Part shown: positions 39,666-49,000 of the stretch, in pieces
How the letters are laid out: each line of letters starts with the position of its first letter
Numbering within the stretch: the first letter of the stretch is position 1
Virus record (IMG/VR): IMGVR_UViG_3300042518_001429
Span: 1 to 64,000 of that record
Direction: 5' to 3' (one strand)
Source of the DNA: a virus
DNA: 64,000 bases
Notes under the pieces: generated by a model
The model's input: only the letters and a program-made list of their open reading frames with translations
What the model was told of the DNA's origin: nothing
Database searches by the model: none
Position numbers and translations under genes: made by a program

Positions 39666-39815
39666 TTAATTTTCTTCTTGATTTATGTAAGAACGGATTT
39701 TATTTTTGATTTTAGCTTCAACGGCGTCTTGTAGAGCTTGTTGAGCTTCGGAGTAATCTTTATTGGCAATCTTACCAATGAAGCCGGTAATAGTTTTTTG
39801 TTCTTCTTGTGTCAT
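39666..39815 (-). CDS. Small prohead core protein candidate (gp67/gp68 position)
   Basis: 49 residues from ATG 39815 to TAA 39666: begins MTQEEQKTITGFIGKIANK and ends KNKIRSYINQEEN. It is a small helical protein between the protease and scaffold genes. In T4 the small prohead core proteins gp67 and gp68 are encoded next to gene 21, and related phages keep a small gene here. Identity rests on size, composition and position. It lies 3 nt after the protease stop. Confidence 0.65.
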   Translation of the reverse strand: MTQEEQKTITGFIGKIANKDYSEAQQALQDAVEAKIKNKIRSYINQEEN

Positions 39816-39818
39816 ATG

Positions 39819-40493
39819 TTAACCTAATTTAATCTTGTTAATGAAACCAATCAAGGCCTCTCTTAAGAATGTATCTGTGCCGTGTTTAGGCATGTTAGAA
39901 AGTTTTTCAGTAAGTTCTGCCTTAGCGCGTGCTGAGCACTCGATGATTGAACCATCGGGACGAATCATATACTCTCTTGACTCCATAACAGATTCAAGCA
40001 TAGCATTTTGTACTGAAGGCTGGTGAACAACATCCAAGCAAATAAGATGAAAATTTGAAACGTGCTTGGCATCTGACATCTCTTGAATGTTACCTAAAGC
40101 ACGGGATGAAATGCCCATTTTAATTCCATCAGTAATGAGGGACTTAAGAAGTTGACCCATTGGTGTATTGAGCACTTGGGACTTGCCCATGAAGTAATTA
40201 CCATTCTGTTTTAACTCTGTAACAAGGTGACAGGCATTAACCGGGTTAACTTCAGTTGATTGTGGGTGATTCATTTCACCAATAGCTCTACGGGACTTAA
40301 CCATCTCATCAGTGTAACGGTTAACTTCTGTAATCATTTCGTCTAGTTTATAGATACGACCGTTTTGATTCTTTTGTTCGGCCATTAAGAACGGACCGGT
40401 GATATAGAGTTTTTGTTCTCCTTGACGGTTTTTTTCCTCGATCATGAAATCAAGTCCGTCATGGATGTCTTCGACTAAAAATTTAAGTCCCAT
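39819..40493 (-). CDS. 21: Prohead protease, T4 gp21-like
   Basis: 224 residues (T4 gp21 212). This serine protease matures the prohead by cutting scaffold and capsid proteins. The start LYITGPFLMAEQKNQNGRIYK is typical. The catalytic His is H76 in AIGEMNHPQS and the Ser is in IKMGISSRALG (S129 or S130). The C-terminal part (FLREALIGFINKIKLG) resembles the inhibitory tail that is removed on activation. It is followed by the core, scaffold and capsid genes. Confidence 0.93.
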   Translation of the reverse strand: MGLKFLVEDIHDGLDFMIEEKNRQGEQKLYITGPFLMAEQKNQNGRIYKLDEMITEVNRYTDEMVKSRRAIGEMNHPQSTEVNPVNACHLVTELKQNGNYFMGKSQVLNTPMGQLLKSLITDGIKMGISSRALGNIQEMSDAKHVSNFHLICLDVVHQPSVQNAMLESVMESREYMIRPDGSIIECSARAKAELTEKLSNMPKHGTDTFLREALIGFINKIKLG

Positions 40494-40544
40494 ATGTTTC
40501 TATTATTTAATCTACCAGGTTGTAATTTCTCCAGTTAAAATAGC

Positions 40545-40551
40545 ATAAATA
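40545..40551 (+). promoter_or_regulatory. Late-type promoter box, 8 nt before the start
   Basis: ATAAATA ends 8 nt before the ATG at 40560. Confidence 0.5.
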
Positions 40552-40559
40552 TTGCTACT

Positions 40560-41441
40560 ATGTTTACAGCACTATTAGCTTTTACAGCTTTATTGGTAGC
40601 CGGTTGCGGGGCTTATTTTTCCGTTCTCGGCATAGCAACACTATTCTCTGGTCACTTTTGGCAGGTAGCCATTATGGCCGGGTCTTTAGAACTAGGTAAA
40701 TTAGTCGCAACCTCTTTCTTGTATCGTTATTGGAAGAAGATTATTTGGTTCTTAAAAGTTTATATGATAACAGCTGTTTTGGTGCTCATGGTTATTACCT
40801 CTATGGGTATCTTTGGTTATCTGTCTTCAGGTTATCAAGTTAATGCTGGTAAGACTGAATTAATTGATAATAAAGTATCTCTTATTGAGCAACAAAAAAC
40901 AAACATTAAAAATGAAATTGACCAAATCAACGCGCGTATTACTACGCTTAATGAGGCTCGTAAATCTCAGGAAGCTCGTCTCCCGCAAATGTCACGCCGC
41001 TCTGCAGCACCCGTCTATGAGGACATGGCTAGAGCAGCAGAAGAGATCAAGGGTTTAACAGCTAGAGCTCAAGAGCTTCAAACAACAGTATTTGAAAAAG
41101 ATAATGAACTCATTACATTGAGTAGTGAAGGTAATGAAGTACATGATATTGGTACATTTAAGTTTGTAGCTGAATCTGTTGGCTTACCTCTCGATACTGT
41201 AGTAAAGATTTTTATTATCTGTATTGTTTTAGTATTTGATCCTTTAGCGGTAGCTTTAGTGTTAGCTTATAATATTGCCCGTGGTGGTTCTATTCTAAAA
41301 GAAACTAAATCAACTAAACAGCTTTTAGTTGATGAGCCTGTTCCTGCACAGCCTAAGACTAAGACAATTATAACAGAAGAGATTATTGAAGAAGTTGTTC
41401 CTGATTCAGGAAAGACTAGAAAGTATTCTTCAAAGGCCTAA
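40560..41441 (+). CDS. Multi-TM membrane protein with coiled coil
   Basis: 293 residues. Three hydrophobic segments in the first ~90 residues (MFTALLAFTALLVAGCGAYF, GHFWQVAIMAGSLELGKLVA, VYMITAVLVLMVITSMGIFGYL), a coiled coil at ~100-190 and a fourth segment at ~215-240 (IFIICIVLVFDPLAVALVLAY). Proteins of this layout are common in large T4-like phages of aquatic bacteria, without a known function. It overlaps the convergent gp4-like gene by 12 nt. Confidence 0.65.
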   Translation: MFTALLAFTALLVAGCGAYFSVLGIATLFSGHFWQVAIMAGSLELGKLVATSFLYRYWKKIIWFLKVYMITAVLVLMVITSMGIFGYLSSGYQVNAGKTELIDNKVSLIEQQKTNIKNEIDQINARITTLNEARKSQEARLPQMSRRSAAPVYEDMARAAEEIKGLTARAQELQTTVFEKDNELITLSSEGNEVHDIGTFKFVAESVGLPLDTVVKIFIICIVLVFDPLAVALVLAYNIARGGSILKETKSTKQLLVDEPVPAQPKTKTIITEEIIEEVVPDSGKTRKYSSKA

Positions 41442-41882
41442 ATGCTTTTCAGTAAGCACTACAAACTCTGAGCCCTTCTTAGTTGCAAACTGTGTTGCTG
41501 CCTGCCACTTTGCTTGATTCTTAACATACTCGGCTTGACGTCTAAGTAAGGCTCTAGTATTTTTACCCGGTTTAGGTGGCAGTGTTTGAATAGAGGGTTT
41601 TATTTCAACGAGATATTTTTTAAGTTCGCCGTTTTTGTTTCTTAAAGTTATGTTAAAGTCTACAAAGTATCTAGATACTTTTTGCGTAAGAGGGTTTTGA
41701 TACGGTACTATAACTGATTCTGAGCCCCAAGTAAGTACAGCTGGGTTGTGATCACACCAGCGCATGAATTTAATTTCGTAGGATGAACGATAGAGTACAG
41801 GCAGAGTGCCTTTATATTTGTCTTTATTGACAGGGTTGAAGATACCTTGCTTAAACTTAGATGTTCTTTTTCTTTGTAGCAT
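41430..41882 (-). CDS. 4: Head completion nuclease, T4 gp4-like
   Basis: 150 residues, the same length as T4 gp4, from the ATG at 41882 that overlaps the upstream stop as TAATG. RSSYEIKFMRWCDHNPAVLTWGSE, YFVDFNI and YLVEIKP match gp4. The PD-(D/E)XK residues E36, D75, E93 and K95 are all present. gp4 is needed to complete the filled head before tail joining. The in-frame TTG at 41888 is an unlikely start. Confidence 0.9.
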   Translation of the reverse strand: MLQRKRTSKFKQGIFNPVNKDKYKGTLPVLYRSSYEIKFMRWCDHNPAVLTWGSESVIVPYQNPLTQKVSRYFVDFNITLRNKNGELKKYLVEIKPSIQTLPPKPGKNTRALLRRQAEYVKNQAKWQAATQFATKKGSEFVVLTEKHLGL

Positions 41883-42163
41883 TACCAATCCTTACAGGCT
41901 TGATAGCGAGGGGTGCCTGGTTTAGCTGATGAGCATTTATGACGGGCTCTGAAAGATTTTTTACGTTTGGTGTTACCAGATTTACCGGTAACTCTAACAC
42001 CGGCTTGACCCCAGTGAATACGTTTATAGCCACCGCCCGGAGCTTTAACACACTTCATCCACTTCTTTCCAGGACGAGTTGATGAAGCTTTCTTAGTTAC
42101 TTTTTTACAACGAGCTGATTTAGCTTCTTCTAAAATTTCTAATACTGTATTGTTAAAGTCCAT
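41882..42163 (-). CDS. Small basic conserved phage protein
   Basis: 93 residues. The C-terminal half (KRIHWGQAGVRVTGKSGNTKRKKSFRARHKC..., ending PRYQACKDW) is a pattern I know from several large phages, with conserved Cys and Trp. It is strongly basic, so DNA binding is likely. Some relatives are called DUF5872, which I cannot confirm here. It is translationally coupled to the gp4-like gene. Confidence 0.65.
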   Translation of the reverse strand: MDFNNTVLEILEEAKSARCKKVTKKASSTRPGKKWMKCVKAPGGGYKRIHWGQAGVRVTGKSGNTKRKKSFRARHKCSSAKPGTPRYQACKDW

Positions 42164-42171
42164 AAAAGTAA

Positions 42172-43032
42172 TTATCCAATAAAGAACATAGCACCAGTGA
42201 CATCCTCGTAAGTGTTTTTTAATTCAGCTTCTAAAGCGTCTCTTTCAGCAATACCCTGAGACATAAAGTCTTGATAGTTAACTTGTCCGCCACCGAAGAG
42301 ATTTGTACCACCGAATTTACCTCTTACGTTACCAACTATAACCTTTGAAAGAGCTAAAGCATATCTGTAAATCCATCTCTCATTAATAAGATCTTTAACA
42401 GGTCTTTCAAGATAGCAGCCAACAACACCAAGATAGGATTGTTCGAGAATAGGTTCAGGAAGAATTCTAAGAATCTGACTTTTAGGATCAAATCTATAGT
42501 GAGGGGTCATTGCTAGGACTTTATTTCTAGTATCAATAAATCCTTTAAGTACTTCCCAAGTTACCAAGTCAAAACCGAAGTTACCGACCATATAACTAGA
42601 ATAGATTTGCTGGGCCATGGCCTGCTCTAGCGTAAAGAGTGTATTAATGCCTGTAGTTTCACCGTATGTAAAAGAGAAGCAATCTAACACTCTTCTATAG
42701 GAGTTTAAATCATAATCATACCCTGCTGACAGGCCTGGTGTTAATGACTTATACATCTCCGGGGTTTGATTAATGAGAGTTGCTACATCAATGCCGACAC
42801 CTCTTGTATATTTCTTGGAATCAAATACTAAGAATTCCTCTGTGTATCCGGCATACTTGGTAAAGAATTCCATAGCCTGGGCAATACAATCGTAAATCTG
42901 TTCATTAGCTATTTCAACGTTAACTAGAGGTTCGCCCATTTGACGACGAATTCTTTGAGCCAAGGCATCGTAACTTGTAATAACAGAGTTAAAGTTAGTA
43001 GATCCGGAAGTATATCTTGGCAAAACGTTCAT
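42172..43032 (-). CDS. 13: Neck protein, gp13-like
   Basis: 286 residues (T4 gp13 309). The N-terminal motif LAQRIRRQMGEPLVNVEIANEQIYDCIAQAMEFF is typical of gp13-type neck proteins. The rest is mixed alpha/beta with VRGKFGGTNLFGGGQVNYQDF near the C-terminus. gp13 forms part of the collar that closes the portal after packaging. It precedes the basic protein and the gp4-like gene. Confidence 0.8.
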   Translation of the reverse strand: MNVLPRYTSGSTNFNSVITSYDALAQRIRRQMGEPLVNVEIANEQIYDCIAQAMEFFTKYAGYTEEFLVFDSKKYTRGVGIDVATLINQTPEMYKSLTPGLSAGYDYDLNSYRRVLDCFSFTYGETTGINTLFTLEQAMAQQIYSSYMVGNFGFDLVTWEVLKGFIDTRNKVLAMTPHYRFDPKSQILRILPEPILEQSYLGVVGCYLERPVKDLINERWIYRYALALSKVIVGNVRGKFGGTNLFGGGQVNYQDFMSQGIAERDALEAELKNTYEDVTGAMFFIG

Positions 43033-43045
43033 ATTAGTTATTTAA

Positions 43046-43759
43046 TTATATTTCTTTTAACCCTCCGTAGTAACCATAAGGTTCAGTTTTTTCTTGATTA
43101 GTTATTAGATCTTGATCAACGATACATTTAGCTGCCTTATCATTTGATTGCTCGTAAGGTTGTACCAACTCTTCAGGGTTAGCTCCTCCAGCTTCTCTTC
43201 CGTACTCTTCATCATCGTTAAACTGCACATTAAGAGGCTCTGCTTTTGTACCAGGCTCGTATGAGTATTCCCAACGCTTACATTTTATAACCCAGATGTA
43301 ATGACCCATAAGCTGGTTGGCATTAAATTGTAAGTTTTGATCGTCTCGTTCTGTTATTTCGTATACTGGGGCACCTCTGCCTCCAGGTCGATCACCTGCA
43401 CCACCATATTCTTTTAACTCAATAAGGTCTCCAGCTTTTGGTTCTCTATATGTTCCAAAGAACTCTTGGAAGGATGAAATATGTAACACACAAGTCATAT
43501 CACAGTCAGCCATGATACCAAATTTAGAAAGCATAATGGCATCATTGGTAATATCAGTGAGCATTACAATAGGTCCAGCACTTACGAAAGGTGTTGTTGG
43601 ATCTTCTCCGTAGAGGTAGTAATGAGAGGAAAGAGTGTAGCCATGGGTGTAGTAAGTTACTTCTGCACCATAATGCTCAATCTGTTCTTTCCAATAACCG
43701 GAGACTAAATTTCTCTCGTTATCGTTTATTGTTTTGTCTAGATAACGAACTTTTTGCAT
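43046..43759 (-). CDS. 14: Neck protein, gp14-like
   Basis: 237 residues (T4 gp14 256). The segment EPKAGDLIELKEYGGAG, then APVYEITERDDQN, and NQLMGHYIWVIKCKRWEYSYEPGT match gp14-type neck proteins. gp14 works with gp13 in completing the head and joining the tail. It stands 13 nt before gp13, the same pairing as in T4. Confidence 0.8.
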   Translation of the reverse strand: MQKVRYLDKTINDNERNLVSGYWKEQIEHYGAEVTYYTHGYTLSSHYYLYGEDPTTPFVSAGPIVMLTDITNDAIMLSKFGIMADCDMTCVLHISSFQEFFGTYREPKAGDLIELKEYGGAGDRPGGRGAPVYEITERDDQNLQFNANQLMGHYIWVIKCKRWEYSYEPGTKAEPLNVQFNDDEEYGREAGGANPEELVQPYEQSNDKAAKCIVDQDLITNQEKTEPYGYYGGLKEI

Positions 43760-43760
43760 G

Positions 43761-44339
43761 TTAGATTGTTGTTAGTTTTTTAATACCTTTTTTAAGAGAA
43801 GTTTTATGCTTTAATTTTGTTGGGTCTTTGTAAAGCTTTTCTAAATCTGATTTTGCTTCACCGAGAAATCTAGGCTTCTTTACCCATTTTTCTGTAAAGG
43901 GATGGTAGATGGCTGGATATCTTTCCTGATCTAAGTCTCTAATAGTAGGAATATAATGAATAGGGTGTTGAGTGCCAGTAGCTAGTCTTCCGTTTAGTTC
44001 TTTAATTGTCTGAAGAATTCTCTCTTTAAGCATATCATCCAAGTTTGTCTTATTAATCAAGACTAGAATGTTTATAGAACATTTTTCAGAGGAGTTTTCT
44101 TCTAATACAGGACCAACAATAAAGTAATCCCAAACTCTTTTTCTAGCATATTCTTGTTCTGCAGAATTAATACGATCGATATCTTGAAGTATTTGGGTTT
44201 TTACACCAGGCTGTAATTTTGGATCTCCTCCACCAGGGAGGAAATACCAAACACGAGGGTCTAAAGAATTAGGAGCTACAGGATCTGTATGATAAGGGAG
44301 ATAAGCTTTATCGAATTCCTCTTGAAACAATTTCTTCAT
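43761..44339 (-). CDS. Conserved protein, nucleotidyltransferase-like pattern
   Basis: 192 residues. Residues ~60-130 show a beta-alpha pattern resembling small nucleotidyltransferase folds (KRVWDYFIVGPVLEENSS, CSINILVLINKTN, HPIHYIPTIRDLD), but no clear GS...DxD active site, so I do not claim activity. It is one base upstream of the gp14 gene and probably belongs to the head/neck operon. Confidence 0.55.
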   Translation of the reverse strand: MKKLFQEEFDKAYLPYHTDPVAPNSLDPRVWYFLPGGGDPKLQPGVKTQILQDIDRINSAEQEYARKRVWDYFIVGPVLEENSSEKCSINILVLINKTNLDDMLKERILQTIKELNGRLATGTQHPIHYIPTIRDLDQERYPAIYHPFTEKWVKKPRFLGEAKSDLEKLYKDPTKLKHKTSLKKGIKKLTTI

Positions 44340-44372
44340 ATATTGTATTTAAGCTTTTCTCTATAAACAGAA

Positions 44373-44392
44373 ACGGCCCCTTACGGGGCCGT
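44373..44392 (-). terminator. GC-rich hairpin, probable terminator
   Basis: A perfect 8-bp stem ACGGCCCC/GGGGCCGT with loop TTAC, 24 nt after the acidic protein gene. A T tract (CTTTTT) follows on the plus strand; on the minus strand only TTCTGTTTATAG follows. It would best serve minus-strand genes by position but has its better T tract on the plus strand. Confidence 0.7.
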
Positions 44393-44416
44393 CTTTTTAA
44401 TTTCTGTTAATAATTC

Positions 44417-45208
44417 TTATTTGAAGAATTCGCCCTTTTTGACGTTACCTACTTCAGCTTTACCTTTTGGATTTTGAAGTGCTTTGTCAAATGATTTAGC
44501 AGGCTTGAGTTCTGGATCTGATTCAACATCACCGCCGTGAGCTTTACCGCCGTGAGGTTTTACTGATCCGGCTTTGTTGTTCTTGTTTTGAAGAACTTTA
44601 CTCTTATCGCCGAGCGGCTTTAATTCAGTAGCTTCACCCATTGGCTTCTCTTCTTCTTTTTCTTCTGATTCTACTTCTTCTTCAGCTGATTCGTCACCGA
44701 ATTCCATCTCAGCTTCGTCTTCTTTTTCTTCTGAACCAGCCTCGTCAGTTACTTTATCGAGAATTGTTTGAAGCTTACCCATAAGATCTTTAAGATCTGA
44801 AACGAGATCTGACACTTCATCAGCTTCACCTTCGAGCTCGTCTACCATCTCTTCGTTTGAGGTTGGTACTTCAACTTCCATTGAATCAGCGGCCATATCT
44901 TCCATCATGTCTTCGTTGATTGTGGCTTTGAAAAGCTTTTCAAATGAACCTTCAAATGACTTCTTAGGAGCTTCTTCTACTGAATCCTTAAGAACTTTTG
45001 GAGCAGCAGCTTTAACGTCTGTGCCTTCAGCTTCTTCTGGCTTTTCAACGTCTTTAACCTTATCTGGGCCTTGGCCTGATACTGGTTGTGCTTTCTTACC
45101 GTGAATCATTGCGTCTAATTCTTTTTCGCCTTTAACTTTGTTAGAAGGAACTGATTCAGAAACTAGAACCTTTGATGCATAGATTTCTTCGAGAGGATTT
45201 TTCTTCAT
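44417..45208 (-). CDS. Highly acidic, disordered protein
   Basis: 263 residues, dominated by Glu, Lys, Asp, Ala and Ser. Residues ~115-205 are extremely acidic with a coiled-coil stretch (ELEGEADEVSDLVSDLKDLMGKLQTILD). The last ~60 residues are basic and Gly-rich. It begins KKNPLEEIYASKVLVSE. Such proteins are seen among prohead core or internal head proteins, which fits its place near the neck genes, but I do not recognise it. It has a late-type box 12 nt upstream (45221-45227) and the hairpin at its end. Confidence 0.6.
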   Translation of the reverse strand: MKKNPLEEIYASKVLVSESVPSNKVKGEKELDAMIHGKKAQPVSGQGPDKVKDVEKPEEAEGTDVKAAAPKVLKDSVEEAPKKSFEGSFEKLFKATINEDMMEDMAADSMEVEVPTSNEEMVDELEGEADEVSDLVSDLKDLMGKLQTILDKVTDEAGSEEKEDEAEMEFGDESAEEEVESEEKEEEKPMGEATELKPLGDKSKVLQNKNNKAGSVKPHGGKAHGGDVESDPELKPAKSFDKALQNPKGKAEVGNVKKGEFFK

Positions 45209-45244
45209 ATGTTGTAATTATATTTATTCTAGAGGGGGAGATTT

Positions 45245-45490
45245 TTAAGGTATAATAAGTGTAGAAAGAGTTAAAAAGGTTGTACTTAAAGAATTATATG
45301 TAGTACCTACGGCCCCAATACCTGTTAAAGTTTGTATAAGTGTGTTATGCTGGTTTTTTAATAATATATTAGATGCACTTACCGCTAAAATAGCGTTATT
45401 TAAGTTAACGTAATTACTGTTAATTGTAGGGAGTGTGTCTCCCATACATTGATCTTCATTTATTTCTGTTACAAAGGTATATACTGCCAT
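45245..45490 (-). CDS. Short fibre-anchor protein with CMGD-INSN motif
   Basis: 81 residues. DQCMGDTLPTINSNYVNLNNAI is the same motif as in the next gene and in the GNVTGN fibre. The rest is a helical stretch (SNILLKNQHNTLIQTLTGIG). It looks like an isolated attachment domain, perhaps a small cap or adaptor of the fibre network. Confidence 0.6.
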   Translation of the reverse strand: MAVYTFVTEINEDQCMGDTLPTINSNYVNLNNAILAVSASNILLKNQHNTLIQTLTGIGAVGTTYNSLSTTFLTLSTLIIP

Positions 45491-45498
45491 ATTGTTAT

Positions 45499-46041
45499 TT
45501 AGTTATTAAAGAATGTTAAGCAAATAAGAGAAGGATCAATAGCAGCTCCTTGTAAGTTGCGTACAATAATTCGGCAGCTTTGATTACCCGGGCTAGGGAA
45601 CGGATTAGTTGGATGTAAATTTATAACTCCAGTATAATCTGTACCGGTTGTACCTGGTGGTAGTGGGGACGTTATACCACATACAGAGAATTCATTACCG
45701 ATAGGGCTCGTTAATGTTGTAAGATATATACCCGTATCTTCTCGCAAGACACTTGCAACATTATAGCTGTTTTCTATTTTACGATTAGTATTAAGAGAGT
45801 CAGGGGCACCGCTTGAATTTTGCCGCGGGTTGAACTTTACCCAGGCTTTTGCAAGTTGGGCTGTAGATATAGAATTGAAAAAAGTTGTTAAGGTATTTAG
45901 TGTGCTATTAATCGTTGTAAGATCTGTATTAACACTTGTAAAAGAGTTTTTAATATTATCATAATTTGTGTTGATTGTAACGAGAGAGTTACCAACACAT
46001 TCAGTTTTAGGTATTACGGTTATTGCGGGTACGGTAGCCAT
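45499..46041 (-). CDS. Fibre protein with CVGN-INTN anchor motif
   Basis: 180 residues. TECVGNSLVTINTNYDNIKNSF, then a coiled coil (TSVNTDLTTINSTLNTLTTFFNS), then a ~100-residue beta domain (AKAWVKFNPRQNSSG, GIYLTTLTSPIGNEFSVCGI, CRIIVRNLQGAAIDPSLICL). Anchor, stalk and tip suit a short tail fibre. A box ATAAATA (46051-46057) lies 9 nt before the start. Confidence 0.65.
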   Translation of the reverse strand: MATVPAITVIPKTECVGNSLVTINTNYDNIKNSFTSVNTDLTTINSTLNTLTTFFNSISTAQLAKAWVKFNPRQNSSGAPDSLNTNRKIENSYNVASVLREDTGIYLTTLTSPIGNEFSVCGITSPLPPGTTGTDYTGVINLHPTNPFPSPGNQSCRIIVRNLQGAAIDPSLICLTFFNN

Positions 46042-46057
46042 TCTATGTTATATTTAT

Positions 46058-49000
46058 TTAACAGTTTGTTTTATAGTATTCCAATAAAGTATTAAAATTA
46101 CTCCAAAGATAGTTTAAAGCTCTATTAACTACAGTGCTGGTTACTATTTCATTTTGACCAATTGTTATTTCTTCTTTGCTATAGATAGGTGGTTTATACC
46201 TTTTACATGTACCTGTATCGTTGTAAAGTAGAGTGTTTCGAAATATTTCTATATTATCCCAAAGCCTATGCAAAACTTTCGTGTAAACCCAGTTCTGTAC
46301 ATACTCTTCTTGGTGTATTAAAAGATCATTCAATGACCAGTACTGAGGGGGTAACGGAGATTTTAAAGGAATAAGGGTCATGGTATCAACAAATTTTAGT
46401 ATCTTGTCGTCGTTAGCTACTAGTAAGTTTCTATATTCATCATGAAAAAGACTATTAATATTATCTACACACTCCTTATTATTGATAATAGTGCCACTAT
46501 AATTACCGGTTCTAAAATGTCTAACAACTTGAGATCTACTAGCAATATATATCATTTCCCGGTTATAACTGGCTGCTATTTTTCTTAAACTACCTAAAGT
46601 TATAACAGGTTCACCAGGCGTGTACTCAAACAAGAAGGTACCACGATACGTATAAACTCTTATAACTTTACCGGTCATTACGTGTACATTATTTTGAGAG
46701 TCGACACAAACGTCGAGTGGTGCATCCGTTTTAAAGTAACTATCGTCTCTTAAAGTAAATAACCAGCTACCGGTATTTGTATATTGTTTTAATACGAAGT
46801 TGCCTGAATCGACTACCCACACAGTATCGTGCTGGTCTATATGTATATTTGTCGGATTTAAAAATTTTGTTTTAGATAAAGATCCGCCTACTCCACCAAA
46901 AGTTGTAAATAGTGTCCAGCGTTCCCCAGGCGCGGCTTTATTGTAGTTATAAATAGCAATTTGAGAAAGTGTTGAATCGAGAATAAAGATTTTTTGCTCA
47001 CTATCCAGAGCTATGCTCTTAATATTAACAAAAGGTGTTGCTTGATTAAATGTTGTTCTTATGTCAAAAAATGTAGCTGCTCGATTCGAAGATAGTAATT
47101 TTACTTGTGTATCAAGTGCTGTATATATAATATTTTTATAAGATGCTATGCTATTATATGAACATCTATTTTGAGAATAGCAATTAGGTATCGGGTCGTA
47201 ATATAAGTTAAGACCAGGTAAATCGATATTCCATGTACCTTCATCACAGTTCGCATTGGTGAAGGTTTCACATTCTTCTAATGGCTGTCTCCATTTTTTT
47301 GAATAACTACCTGATAAACTTGTATCCTTCCATGTTACAAGTGCTGTGGCATTTTCGCTCTTGCGTGATGCCCAACGCCACTCCAAGCAATACCTGCCTA
47401 AACAATTAGGTACAACCGACGAGAGGGTGCATGTCTGTAAGTCCCAAGTACCACAACTTGCAAAAGATCCAGTTTCATTAATATTAACAAATTCTCCACC
47501 TGTGAGTGCTACTACTCCTGCAGACATTAACTCACTCCATGAAACATAATACTCATTTTCAGGAATAGAACAATCTACATCCTCCCAAGTCCAAACCGGA
47601 CAGGCGGTTACGTTTTGTATTACGGTTGGCTCCATACCTAACCAACCATAATATTCATTATACGTATCTCGATAAACATTACTTCGTTTGTTTAGATAAT
47701 CTAAATTATCATAAAACATTTTAATACATGAATTAATATTATCACTTACAACCCAATCATTAGATCCAATATAAGGTTGTGTCTTCCATGGCAAATTAAT
47801 TAGAATTTTATCAAAATTATAATATGCTTCTGTTTCGATAGTATCATAACTTGTAACAACCTTTATTATGTTAGGAAACGTCTGTGTAAAATTCTCTGAA
47901 TAGTATTGGGAATAACCTGTGATAGTAATATTTTTATCACCTATAGAAGAATAAGAAACAGTGAAGCTTTGCTTAATGTCGTCTCCTGTTAAGAAAATTG
48001 TTTCGTCATCTACATCATCTAATACTATTTTTACAGCTGAAAGAGAATTACCTACATTAAGAAATAAATTTTCAAAAGTAACAGGTTCATTAAGTAGCAC
48101 ATACTTATTAGGTGTATAAACATATAGTTTGTATGGCTCAATAACTGTAAAATTATATACATCTTTAAAAATGGTTTCCTTTGTGGGCCAATCACTAATA
48201 CCATAATTTGTAATAGCAATAGGTATGTTGCAATATAGTTTACGTTCTACAGCTAAGGTTACATTTGTGTTACTAAAACGGCTTACAGTAAATCCAGGTA
48301 ATTCAGGTGTTAAACTGCCACCATAACCAGATAGTTGTAGGGAGAAGTTAAATGTACTACTATTATTATCTAAAGGTATATCGGTCCATCTATCAAATGG
48401 AGTATATGCTGATAGTGTCCAAACTGAAGATGAAAGTGTGCAGGTAACAGGAGACGATCCTGATAGTTCACTTATCCCCTGAACGGACCAAAATTTTGGA
48501 TATGTACCTGAGCACTCTACTGTAGCCCAAGTAGAGGGCCGTGGAAATGTTGTACCAGCACTACAGCCTTCAAATGTACTCCATTTCCATATAGTATCAA
48601 ATTTATCATAACAAGCAGATAGAGCATTGAGATTGTTAACAATAACATCGTAAATAGCTGAAAAATCTTTAAGAGAGCCGTTTAAAGGCAAGTAAACAGA
48701 GGGCCCTGTACCTGGGTCAAAGTAAGTAACGGAAACAACATCATAAGGATTAACAGATATACTCTGTTTATACTTCGTATTACCAGATAACTCATTTCCT
48801 GAAAAATCAACTGTAGAGGTGTAAAATGGGTAATATAGTTTACTGCCTGTCGCATCATCATAATAAGAAATTGGACCCGTAGATGAAATATATGTATTAT
48901 TGGTATCAGAAATTAATAGTGAAATAGGTAATTTAGGATAAAAATCTTGTTTTGAAGTGATAGTAGCTACTGCAGTATTATTAGTATCTTCAACAATATT

